DNA of 5,264 nt, taken from contig JAEDOO010000123.1 of the NCBI GenBank assembly GCA_016301965.1, positions 1 to 5,264 on the forward strand. The letters are read 5' to 3'. Below the pieces are notes generated by a model. That model saw only the letters and a program-made list of their open reading frames with translations. It was not told the DNA's origin and did no database searches. The stretch comes from Lachnospiraceae bacterium. Lineage in GTDB: Bacteria > Bacillota > Clostridia > Lachnospirales > Lachnospiraceae. Below, in pieces: positions 1-5,168 of this stretch. Numbering within the stretch: the stretch's first letter is position 1; each line of letters begins with the position of its first letter. A program made the position numbers and the translations under genes.

Positions 1-377
1 GCAGCCAGAATACCTGCATTGGCACCGCCATTGATCGCAACTGTAGCTACCGGAATACCGGACGGCATCTGTACGATAGAATACAGAGAATCTCTTCCGC
101 CAAGGGACGTCGTATGCATCGGAATACCAATCACCGGCATCGGGAAAAGTGCCGCACACATACCCGGCAGATGTGCTGCCATACCTGCGCCTGCAATGAT
201 CACCTTAATGCCTCTCTCCTCTGCTGTCTTTGCCCAGTCAAAGAAAATATCCGGCTCACGATGCGCAGAAATGATCTTCATTTCATAGTCTATTCCAAAT
301 CTGTCCAGAATCTCTGCAGCTTTCGCCATCACCGGCATATCAGAATCACTGCCCATAACAATACCAACTTTTGCCAT
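1..377 (-). CDS. purE: PurE, N5-carboxyaminoimidazole ribonucleotide mutase (class I), 3' end cut by window edge
   Basis: Cytosolic enzyme of de novo purine synthesis that converts N5-CAIR (made by PurK) to CAIR. The 125 visible residues are the bulk of a protein usually about 160-170 long; the C-terminal helix lies beyond base 1. Seen: start MAKVGIVMGSDSD with the phosphate-binding GSDSD (residues 9-13), SAHREP around 37-42 with the catalytic His39, AGAGMAAHLPGM at 62-73 with the conserved second His69, then DSLYSIVQMPSG at 96-107 and AINGGANAG near the cut. The AHLPGM and SIVQMP motifs mark the bacterial class I mutase rather than the class II AIR carboxylase. One small departure is Met at residue 66, where many homologues have Gly. 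The ATG at 377-375 is preceded by AAGGAGAGG (395-387). The gene has its own promoter and is not part of the operon upstream. Identity is very secure. Confidence 0.97.
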   Translation of the reverse strand, partial: MAKVGIVMGSDSDMPVMAKAAEILDRFGIDYEMKIISAHREPDIFFDWAKTAEERGIKVIIAGAGMAAHLPGMCAALFPMPVIGIPMHTTSLGGRDSLYSIVQMPSGIPVATVAINGGANAGILA

Positions 378-447
378 GTTAAATAACCTCTCCTTCTTAT
401 AAGATAAGCTAATGAATAAGTTACTAAGATAATCAATTCTTATCGTC

Positions 448-476
448 ATTGTACCGATTCCCATACCCAATGTCAA
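448..476 (-). promoter_or_regulatory. Sigma-A-type promoter of purE
   Basis: On the minus strand a perfect -35 TTGACA (476-471) is followed by a 17-base spacer and a -10 TACAAT (453-448), 11 of 12 consensus bases. Transcription should start near 441, giving a leader of about 64 bases before the purE ATG. The leader is AT-rich (repeated TTATC/AAGATAAG-like words) and has no GC stem, purine-riboswitch core or attenuator that I can see. Regulation of purE, if any, would therefore be at this promoter by a protein, but I do not recognise an operator. Confidence 0.8.
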
Positions 477-642
477 TATCCCATTGCGCACAGTGTCCCA
501 AAAAATACATTATTTTTCCAAAAGAAACAATAATTTAAAGCAGCTGCCGGATGACGTCGTTTTCCCGACATTCAATACCATTTGCAGCACTTCTCCAAAT
601 GTATTTCTAATCCTCCAAAAGTATCACCCAAAGCCGTAAACA
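477..642. other. Intergenic stretch without a supported gene
   Basis: This lies between the purE promoter and the palindromic element. It holds an AT-only inverted repeat (AAAAATA 501-507 / TATTTTT 511-517, loop CAT), too weak to call a terminator. A minus-strand 23-codon frame starts MVLNVGKTTSSG; I do not call it a gene. The part next to the palindrome (about 575-642) may belong to the same repeat unit, but the sequence alone cannot show that. No RNA gene or riboswitch was seen. Confidence 0.5.
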
Positions 643-785
643 GCAGCAGCCATGGGTCTGTCCGTCATATATCTGCGCATTTTAAGCGACTTTTCGAGCA
701 CGCAGGCCGAGACTACAGGCTCGGCGCGCGCGCAGGCGGAGCGCAAAATGCGCAGATATATGGCGGGCAGACCCATGGCTGCTGC
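643..785. repeat. Large palindromic element, 41-base arms, REP/MITE-like or structured RNA
   Basis: Left arm 643-683 and right arm 745-785 are inverted copies matching at 39 of 41 positions. Both differences (661/767 and 665/763) are T opposite G, so plus-strand RNA pairs along the whole arm with two G-U wobbles, while minus-strand RNA has two A-C mismatches. The 61-base centre is GC-rich and contains a second hairpin: GCCGAG (706-711) with CTCGGC (720-725), and a direct repeat CGCAGGC (701-707, 731-737). The element ends 7 bases from the stop codon of the aminopeptidase gene. Neither side has a T-tract, so it is not a standard intrinsic terminator, though the hairpin could stabilise the operon's mRNA end. 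No transposase and no clear target duplication are visible. That it is a dispersed repeat is inference from its shape and position. Confidence 0.85.
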
Positions 786-792
786 GTCCCAA

Positions 793-2856
793 TCACATCA
801 TTCTATCCATCTCATCCAATGGAATATTCAGTTCTTCCGTCCCCGGCAGCACAAAACGTCCATCCCGAATGATCTCCGTCATCCAGCCATCCCGGTCCTC
901 CACAGCCAGAAGCCCCAGCTCATCATAAGGAATCGTAATGTCCGTATGACAGTTCAGATACGCCTTCGACGGATCCTTCTTTCTAAGCAGAGAAACCTCA
1001 TTGTCCCGGGCCACGATCTCCTTACCGTTCGGATTATAGACCGGCACATCCTCCGCCCAGCTGTAACAGGTGTCACCAACAGCAAAATGCGGACCTGTTT
1101 TCTCGGCGATCAGGATCGGCATTTTCGCCTCTATCCCAAACCGACGGGCCATCTTATATGCTGTCGTATTCGTACCGATGGCAAATTCACCCAAAGGAAG
1201 AGTCTCATGATCAAACAGAAGATTATGCAGAATAAAATCTTTATTCTCCTTCTCATCCGCAAAATTTTTACAGCTGTAAGAAGCGATGCGTCCATCTTTA
1301 AACGTAAGCTCCAGGTCTTTGTAATACAGACCTTCCAGAAAAACACCGGTCACATGAAGCACGCCATCCGTTCCCGACAACACCGGCGAAGTAAAGACTT
1401 CTCCCACCGGGATATTTACATCCGCCACACAGTTTTCAAAAATCGTCTGTTTATCCGGATCAGACAGGGGATGCAGACTGATCCACAGATCCGTGTGATT
1501 ATCACCACTTCCCAGCACATGCACTCTGCGTCCTTTATCCAGCGTATCGATCATGGTCTGCTGGATTCTCTCATACAGCGTATAATCCAGCGTATTCACC
1601 TTTACCGTCTCCGCGAAAATGTCAGTAAACTGTTTTCCGATCTCCGGTACCGGATAGGCAATGATCGTAAAGCTGCGCTGATCTCCACGGATATACCGAT
1701 TGGTGATCTGGCTCAGCTCATTCTGCATATGCGTGGTCAGCTTCTGCTGCTTTTTCGAATAGCTCAGGCATTCCGGCTTGTTTACAGGTGTAAATGTCTT
1801 TTCGCCAAAAGTCTCCTGACACGCAGGCCCGGCATAGACATAGGCGAGTTCCTTAACCTTCTCAAAAGCCGTCTGTGTTACTCTCAGTTTACGGCTGACA
1901 AAATCCTCATTGAGAAAAAGAGCATCATCCATACGATGATCATACTCATACTGCGGATTTGCCTGTGTGCCCGTGAAACCGATCCTGTGCATCTGTCTGC
2001 GGCTGACAGCATGCTGAGCATAGCGAAACATAGTGGGCTTAAGTCCCATTTTTTCAAACTGCTTCACAGCAGCCCGGATCATCCGCTCAAAACCAATAGT
2101 ATAACGGATCTCCACTGTTTTCTTCTTCGACAGATCGATACCGGCATGCACAAAGCCCAGTCGATAGCCCTCCGTGTACGTATGAGCCATGGCTCCGATC
2201 TGCTCCTCGGAAAGGCTGTTCAGATATGCGGCCACTCCTGTTTCGTTCTCTGTAATATATTCACCATAGCGATACAGATAAGACAAGTCAGAAAGATCTG
2301 ACGACATAACAATGTCTGTGGCAAAAGAACGGGAAGGATCCACCTGCTCAGCGATCCGGTCTGCCACCATTCTTTCACTGTAATCACTGAAAAACCAGTA
2401 CAGAATGTCCCTGATCTCCGCAGCCTTCGGTTCTTCTCCATCGGTAAAGCAGCTGTATACCTCAGAAAATAACTCACACAGTATGGTCAGATCCCAGATT
2501 TTCTTCTCATAAGCAAAAGCAATGCAGTGACGAATCTCTGCGTACAGCATGGACAGATACTGCCCCATTTCTTTTCCAAAAGAATGCACGGCATAAGCCG
2601 GATTTCCATAACTTTTTTCATACTGTTCCGGCAGAATATCCGCATACAGACGTGTGTTTCTCTCTTCCAACTGTCTTAAAGACAGTCCCTGTCCCGGCAC
2701 CTGCTCCCCGGCGATGGGCAGCACTTCTGTCAGAAATGACGCACAGCCGGCAAAATAGTCTCTGTACTTCTCGGGAGCCATCGTCTCGTCGGGAATCTGG
2801 GCTATACGCTCCGCCACCGGGCGAAGTCTTTCTACGATCAACTCACTATCATGCAT
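793..2856 (-). CDS. M29-family metallo-aminopeptidase with long N-terminal extension
   Basis: Predicted cytosolic, metal-dependent aminopeptidase (AmpS/AmpT, COG2309 type) that removes N-terminal residues from peptides. With the start at 2856 it has 687 residues, against roughly 370-410 for classic M29 enzymes. The catalytic domain is the C-terminal part. The expected ligands are all visible: Glu486 in NIPVGEVFTSP, Glu557 in LPLGEFAIGTN, His590 in GPHFAVGD, and His637 and Asp639 in CHTDITI. Their spacing resembles Thermus AmpT. The first 235 or so residues are an extra, mostly helical region I cannot assign. No signal peptide or membrane segment is seen. Start: an in-frame ATG at 2880 would add 8 residues, but it has only a poor AGAAG upstream. 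The ATG at 2856 has AGGAAAGGA (2875-2867) and overlaps the preceding stop by 8 bases (ATGCATGA), typical of translational coupling. It is the last gene of the pyrE operon. Substrate preference cannot be read from sequence. Confidence 0.93.
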   Translation of the reverse strand: MHDSELIVERLRPVAERIAQIPDETMAPEKYRDYFAGCASFLTEVLPIAGEQVPGQGLSLRQLEERNTRLYADILPEQYEKSYGNPAYAVHSFGKEMGQYLSMLYAEIRHCIAFAYEKKIWDLTILCELFSEVYSCFTDGEEPKAAEIRDILYWFFSDYSERMVADRIAEQVDPSRSFATDIVMSSDLSDLSYLYRYGEYITENETGVAAYLNSLSEEQIGAMAHTYTEGYRLGFVHAGIDLSKKKTVEIRYTIGFERMIRAAVKQFEKMGLKPTMFRYAQHAVSRRQMHRIGFTGTQANPQYEYDHRMDDALFLNEDFVSRKLRVTQTAFEKVKELAYVYAGPACQETFGEKTFTPVNKPECLSYSKKQQKLTTHMQNELSQITNRYIRGDQRSFTIIAYPVPEIGKQFTDIFAETVKVNTLDYTLYERIQQTMIDTLDKGRRVHVLGSGDNHTDLWISLHPLSDPDKQTIFENCVADVNIPVGEVFTSPVLSGTDGVLHVTGVFLEGLYYKDLELTFKDGRIASYSCKNFADEKENKDFILHNLLFDHETLPLGEFAIGTNTTAYKMARRFGIEAKMPILIAEKTGPHFAVGDTCYSWAEDVPVYNPNGKEIVARDNEVSLLRKKDPSKAYLNCHTDITIPYDELGLLAVEDRDGWMTEIIRDGRFVLPGTEELNIPLDEMDRMM

Positions 2857-3439
2857 CTCGCAAATTTCCTTTCCTGACATTTTCTTCTATTATATCGGCG
2901 ATCACCTGTCCCATCAGCTGAGAACCTTCTTTTGATATCTCATTTCTTTTTTCTACCTGGGACCGGGCCACATTATGCGCTCTCCAGTCGCCGCCCTGAT
3001 TCGCATTGTTCAGTGACAGGGGTTGATAATTGTCCAGCATTCTGGCAAACTTCGCTTCAGGAGATTTTTTCTCTTCAAATTCCTCCCAGATAGCACGAAA
3101 TTCCTGCTCCTGATCTTCTGGAAGCATACCAAAGATCTTGTCTGCTGCTGCCAGCTCACGTTCACGCTGAGATTCCTTTCCCGTCTCATCATAAGCGTAG
3201 GTATCCCCCGCATAGATCTCTACTAAATCATGCATCAGCACCATCTTCATGACCCGAAGCACATCAACGGGTTCATTGGCATATTCCTGCAGCACAAAAG
3301 CCATTATGGCCATATGCCAGGCATGCTCTGCATCGTTTTCCCGGCGGGATCCTCCAAGAATATGCGTCTGACGATAGATTTCCTTTTCCTTGTCAATTTC
3401 CAGCAAAAAATCGAGCTGTTTTCTCAATCTGTCATCCAT
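2849..3439 (-). CDS. HD-domain phosphohydrolase, YfbR/HDDC2-like 5'-nucleotidase
   Basis: A 196-residue soluble protein of the HD_3/YfbR-like group, whose characterised member in E. coli (about 199 residues) removes phosphate from deoxynucleoside 5'-monophosphates using a divalent metal. The metal-binding set is intact and ordered as in YfbR: His39 in ENDAEHAWH, His70-Asp71 and Glu74 in LMHDLVEIYAGDT, Asp79, and the distal Asp136 in ARMLDNYQP. The length matches the family. The ATG at 3439 has AGGGAG (3457-3452) 12 bases upstream, a slightly long spacing, just after the stop of the preceding gene (gap 19 bases). Its 3' end overlaps the aminopeptidase start by 8 bases. Shared transcription with pyrE fits a role in nucleotide turnover, but that is inference; the substrate is not determined by sequence, and another phosphomonoester or nucleotide is possible. 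Confidence 0.9.
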   Translation of the reverse strand: MDDRLRKQLDFLLEIDKEKEIYRQTHILGGSRRENDAEHAWHMAIMAFVLQEYANEPVDVLRVMKMVLMHDLVEIYAGDTYAYDETGKESQRERELAAADKIFGMLPEDQEQEFRAIWEEFEEKKSPEAKFARMLDNYQPLSLNNANQGGDWRAHNVARSQVEKRNEISKEGSQLMGQVIADIIEENVRKGNLRDA

Positions 3440-3458
3440 GAAATTATCTCACTCCCTT

Positions 3459-3773
3459 TTAATTAATTCCGGCAAGATACAGACCGATCCACAGCACTGC
3501 CAGAAGTCCGTTAGTCACTGTGCCGAATATACCAAAGCCATGACTTGTATCTCTGTCACGAAGAGAATTCAGTCCGATCAGAAAACCGGCCAGAGACAAA
3601 AGCGTCGCAGAAAGACCCACAATACCAGATGTCTTCTCACTGATTCCAAAATAAACAGAGCAAAAAGAGAGCAGCATAAGGACAGCAGACAGACTGGCAT
3701 ATACCACCGAAGCCTTTGCGTCCCCGGACTCCTTTCTGGCAGCAAAATCGTATTTATATCTTTTTCTTCTCAT
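3459..3773 (-). CDS. Small three-helix membrane protein, DUF6142-like
   Basis: A 104-residue protein of unknown function. A basic N-terminus (MRRKRYKYDF) suggests a cytoplasmic amino end, and three hydrophobic segments follow at roughly residues 22-43, 49-70 and 80-102. The second ends in GFLIGLNSLRDRD and the third contains GIFGTVTNGLLAVLW. From memory this architecture fits the DUF6142 family of Clostridia; I could not run a profile search to confirm it. There are no catalytic motifs. The ATG at 3773 lies inside the end of the VanZ-like gene (20-base overlap) and has GAGGAG (3787-3782) 8 bases upstream, so the two are probably translated in a coupled way. The real gene status is supported by the good binding site, the operon position and the regular helix pattern. 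Confidence 0.82.
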   Translation of the reverse strand: MRRKRYKYDFAARKESGDAKASVVYASLSAVLMLLSFCSVYFGISEKTSGIVGLSATLLSLAGFLIGLNSLRDRDTSHGFGIFGTVTNGLLAVLWIGLYLAGIN

Positions 3774-4227
3774 GTATTTTTCTCCTCATTACTCTGCAGA
3801 CCACATTGATCAGATACCCAAGAACAGCACCACAGGTATTCAAAAAGATGTCGTCCACGTCAAAAGCTCCGACTCTGTTGACCAACTGCAGAATTTCTAC
3901 TTCACAGGTAAGTAAAAATCCAGAAAATATGACCAAAAATCCGTGTTTGCGAAATATCGGATACATATTCGGCAGAAAAAAACCAAAGGGCATGAAGCAG
4001 ACGATATTGCCAACCAGATTGGTCAGCACCGCTGCCATGCCCAGTTTTTCCCGGTAGGTCCAGAATCGGCTGATTTCTCTGAACAGCTGCAGATTGTATC
4101 GATATTCCACGACATCTGTCCGCCCGTAATATTCGGAAAAAAACAACACATGCATCAGAAGTGCCAGATAGATCCAGAAAAGAATCCGGCTAGCCAGCTC
4201 GATGCGTCGTTTCATCCTGCTATTCAC
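3754..4227 (-). CDS. VanZ-like family membrane protein
   Basis: A 157-residue integral membrane protein. Hydrophobic segments lie at about residues 11-30, 64-85, 96-114 and 127-146, with basic ends (MNSRMKRR and RRKIHEKKK) expected on the cytoplasmic side. The VanZ signatures are clear: NLVGNIVCFMPFGFFLP (70-86) and EILQLVNRVGAFDVDDIFLN (111-130) followed by GAVLGY. VanZ itself gives low-level teicoplanin resistance by an unknown mechanism; most chromosomal relatives have no shown link to glycopeptides, so resistance should not be assumed. The start is GTG at 4227-4225: AAGGAGG (4241-4235) sits 7 bases before it. The next in-frame ATG (4215) would be 19 bases away, so GTG is preferred. It lies 19 bases after the 48-residue gene and overlaps the following membrane protein gene by 20 bases. 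Confidence 0.93.
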   Translation of the reverse strand: MNSRMKRRIELASRILFWIYLALLMHVLFFSEYYGRTDVVEYRYNLQLFREISRFWTYREKLGMAAVLTNLVGNIVCFMPFGFFLPNMYPIFRKHGFLVIFSGFLLTCEVEILQLVNRVGAFDVDDIFLNTCGAVLGYLINVVCRVMRRKIHEKKKI

Positions 4228-4234
4228 ACTAAAG

Positions 4235-4241
4235 CCTCCTT
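4235..4241 (-). promoter_or_regulatory. Ribosome binding site fixing the GTG start of the VanZ-like gene
   Basis: The minus strand reads AAGGAGG, a full match to the anti-Shine-Dalgarno, 7 bases before the GTG at 4227. It sits in the 19-base gap after the preceding stop codon and decides for the GTG start over the downstream ATG at 4215. Confidence 0.85.
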
Positions 4242-4246
4242 AAAGC

Positions 4247-4393
4247 TCAGATTTTGTCTCTGCGGCTCAGAAGCTTTCCACCATTGGCAATGAGAAGGAT
4301 TCCTGTAACAAGACCTGTTGCCAACGAAATGATCCCTACCGTAATATTTAATGCTCCGGCGCCGGTAAGAGTACTGTAAACTCTGTCTTTCAT
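4247..4393 (-). CDS. Small 48-residue single-helix membrane protein, unknown function
   Basis: A short frame easily missed by gene finders, read directly from the sequence: it starts MKDRVYSTLTGAGALN and ends GGKLLSRRDKI, then TGA. The middle (about residues 11-37) is an unbroken hydrophobic, glycine-rich stretch (NITVGIISLATGLVTGILL) long enough for one membrane helix. The basic C-terminal tail (KLLSRRDK) should stay in the cytoplasm. Support for a real gene: ATG at 4393 with AAAGGAG (4407-4401) at 7 bases, a 12-base gap from the pyrE stop with the binding site overlapping that stop, and a 19-base gap to the VanZ-like gene. It thus fills exactly the space between two certain genes. No family is recognised. 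It could be a small regulator or partner of the neighbouring membrane proteins; that is a guess. Confidence 0.8.
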   Translation of the reverse strand: MKDRVYSTLTGAGALNITVGIISLATGLVTGILLIANGGKLLSRRDKI

Positions 4394-4405
4394 GGTCTGT
4401 CTCCT

Positions 4406-5089
4406 TTACTTTCTGGCTCCATACTGTTCATAGTATGCATCGATAGCTGCTTTTAATGTATCATCGATCAGGATTTTTCCCTGACATTCTTTATTATACA
4501 GACGCTCCACAACTTCAGCCATGGTAACAATAGCGTTGGTCTCAAAACCATAAAGATCCTTTACTTCGTCCAAAGCACATTTTACACCGCCTTTGCCGAC
4601 TTCCATACGGTCCAGGGAAACCATCAGACCTACGATGGTCACATCAGCGGCCCCGCGAACCTTCGGTACTGTCTCTTCCATGGATTTTCCGGAAGTGGTA
4701 ACATCCTCGATCATGACTACGCGATCGCCATCCTGCAGTTTGCTTCCCAGAAAGCTTCCTTTGTCAGCGCCGTGGTCTTTCTCCTCTTTTCGGTCAGAGC
4801 AGTAACGGATTTCCTTGCCATAAAGTTCGCTGTAGGCAATAGCGGTAACTACGCTGAGCGGAATGCCTTTGTAAGCCGGTCCAAACAGTACGTCGAAATC
4901 ATCGCCGTATTTATCATGGATGGCTTTGGCATAAAATTCACCGAGACGTTTCAGCTGGGATCCGGTCACATAACCGCCTGCATTCATAAAAAACGGTGAT
5001 TTGCGTCCGCTCTTTAACGTGAAATCACCAAATTTGAGCACGTTGCTCTCCACCATAAAATCTATAAAGTCGCTTTTATACTGTTCCAT
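4406..5089 (-). CDS. pyrE: Orotate phosphoribosyltransferase
   Basis: Cytosolic enzyme of de novo pyrimidine synthesis: orotate + PRPP gives OMP + diphosphate. With the start at 5089 the protein has 227 residues, normal for the longer bacterial form. Visible motifs: FTLKSGRKSPFFMNAGG (23-39) with the orotate/PRPP-contacting Lys26; GPAYKGIPL (70-78); the flexible catalytic loop RKEEKDHG (100-107) with Arg100, Lys101, Lys104 and His106; and the PRPP loop VVMIEDVTTSGKS (124-136) with the acidic pair Glu128-Asp129. Start: the frame stays open to an ATG at 5134 (15 more residues) and beyond, but the ATG at 5089 has a perfect AGGAGG (5104-5099) 9 bases upstream. The ATG at 5134 lies upstream of the predicted transcription start. 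It is the first gene of a six-gene minus-strand run with its own promoter. No PyrR-type attenuator fits in the leader of about 29 bases. Confidence 0.97.
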   Translation of the reverse strand: MEQYKSDFIDFMVESNVLKFGDFTLKSGRKSPFFMNAGGYVTGSQLKRLGEFYAKAIHDKYGDDFDVLFGPAYKGIPLSVVTAIAYSELYGKEIRYCSDRKEEKDHGADKGSFLGSKLQDGDRVVMIEDVTTSGKSMEETVPKVRGAADVTIVGLMVSLDRMEVGKGGVKCALDEVKDLYGFETNAIVTMAEVVERLYNKECQGKILIDDTLKAAIDAYYEQYGARK

Positions 5090-5124
5090 GGATATATTCC
5101 TCCTGATTATCATACTCTGTGCAG

Positions 5125-5153
5125 ATTTTACCATACCGAAGATAAAATAACAA
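5125..5153 (-). promoter_or_regulatory. Sigma-A-type promoter of the pyrE operon
   Basis: On the minus strand: -35 TTGTTA (5153-5148), a 17-base spacer, and -10 TAAAAT (5130-5125) with a TG one base before it (extended -10). Initiation would fall near 5118, giving a leader of about 29 bases that holds little more than the AGGAGG site. This makes pyrE the first gene of the transcript, although read-through from genes beyond the window cannot be excluded. Confidence 0.72.
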
Positions 5154-5155
5154 CA

Positions 5156-5168
5156 CCCCTCAACGGGG
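5156..5168 (-). terminator. Weak hairpin with T-rich tail just upstream of the pyrE promoter
   Basis: CCCC-GTTGA-GGGG on the minus strand is followed by TGTTGTTATTTTAT. It could be a weak intrinsic terminator for a gene beyond the right edge, or an operator-like palindrome abutting the -35 box of the pyrE promoter. The stem is only 4 base pairs, so the call is tentative. Confidence 0.25.

Noticed and set aside
500..518. AT-only hairpin as terminator of the pyrE operon
   Set aside because: The stem is seven A-T pairs with a three-base loop and no GC pairs, too weak to stop transcription on its own.
643..785. Palindrome as an ordinary rho-independent terminator
   Set aside because: The stem is much too long and neither strand has a run of T after it.
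582..872. 96-codon plus-strand frame across the palindrome
   Set aside because: No binding site, it runs into the antisense of the aminopeptidase gene, and it is a by-product of the repeat's open frames.
652..2301. 549-codon open frame on the plus strand
   Set aside because: It is antisense to the aminopeptidase gene, whose catalytic motifs are unmistakable. Its ATG comes from the palindromic element, there is no binding site, and the product is rich in Arg, His and Ile without any recognisable domain.
2857..2880. Aminopeptidase start at 2880
   Set aside because: It would overlap the HD gene by 32 bases with only a weak binding site. The ATG at 2856 has AGGAAAGGA upstream and an 8-base stop/start overlap. 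The earlier start is not excluded.
5090..5134. Longer pyrE start at 5134 (15 extra residues)
   Set aside because: The ATG lies upstream of the predicted transcription start and has no Shine-Dalgarno, whereas the ATG at 5089 has AGGAGG at 9 bases and gives the normal family N-terminus (MEQYKSDFIDFM).
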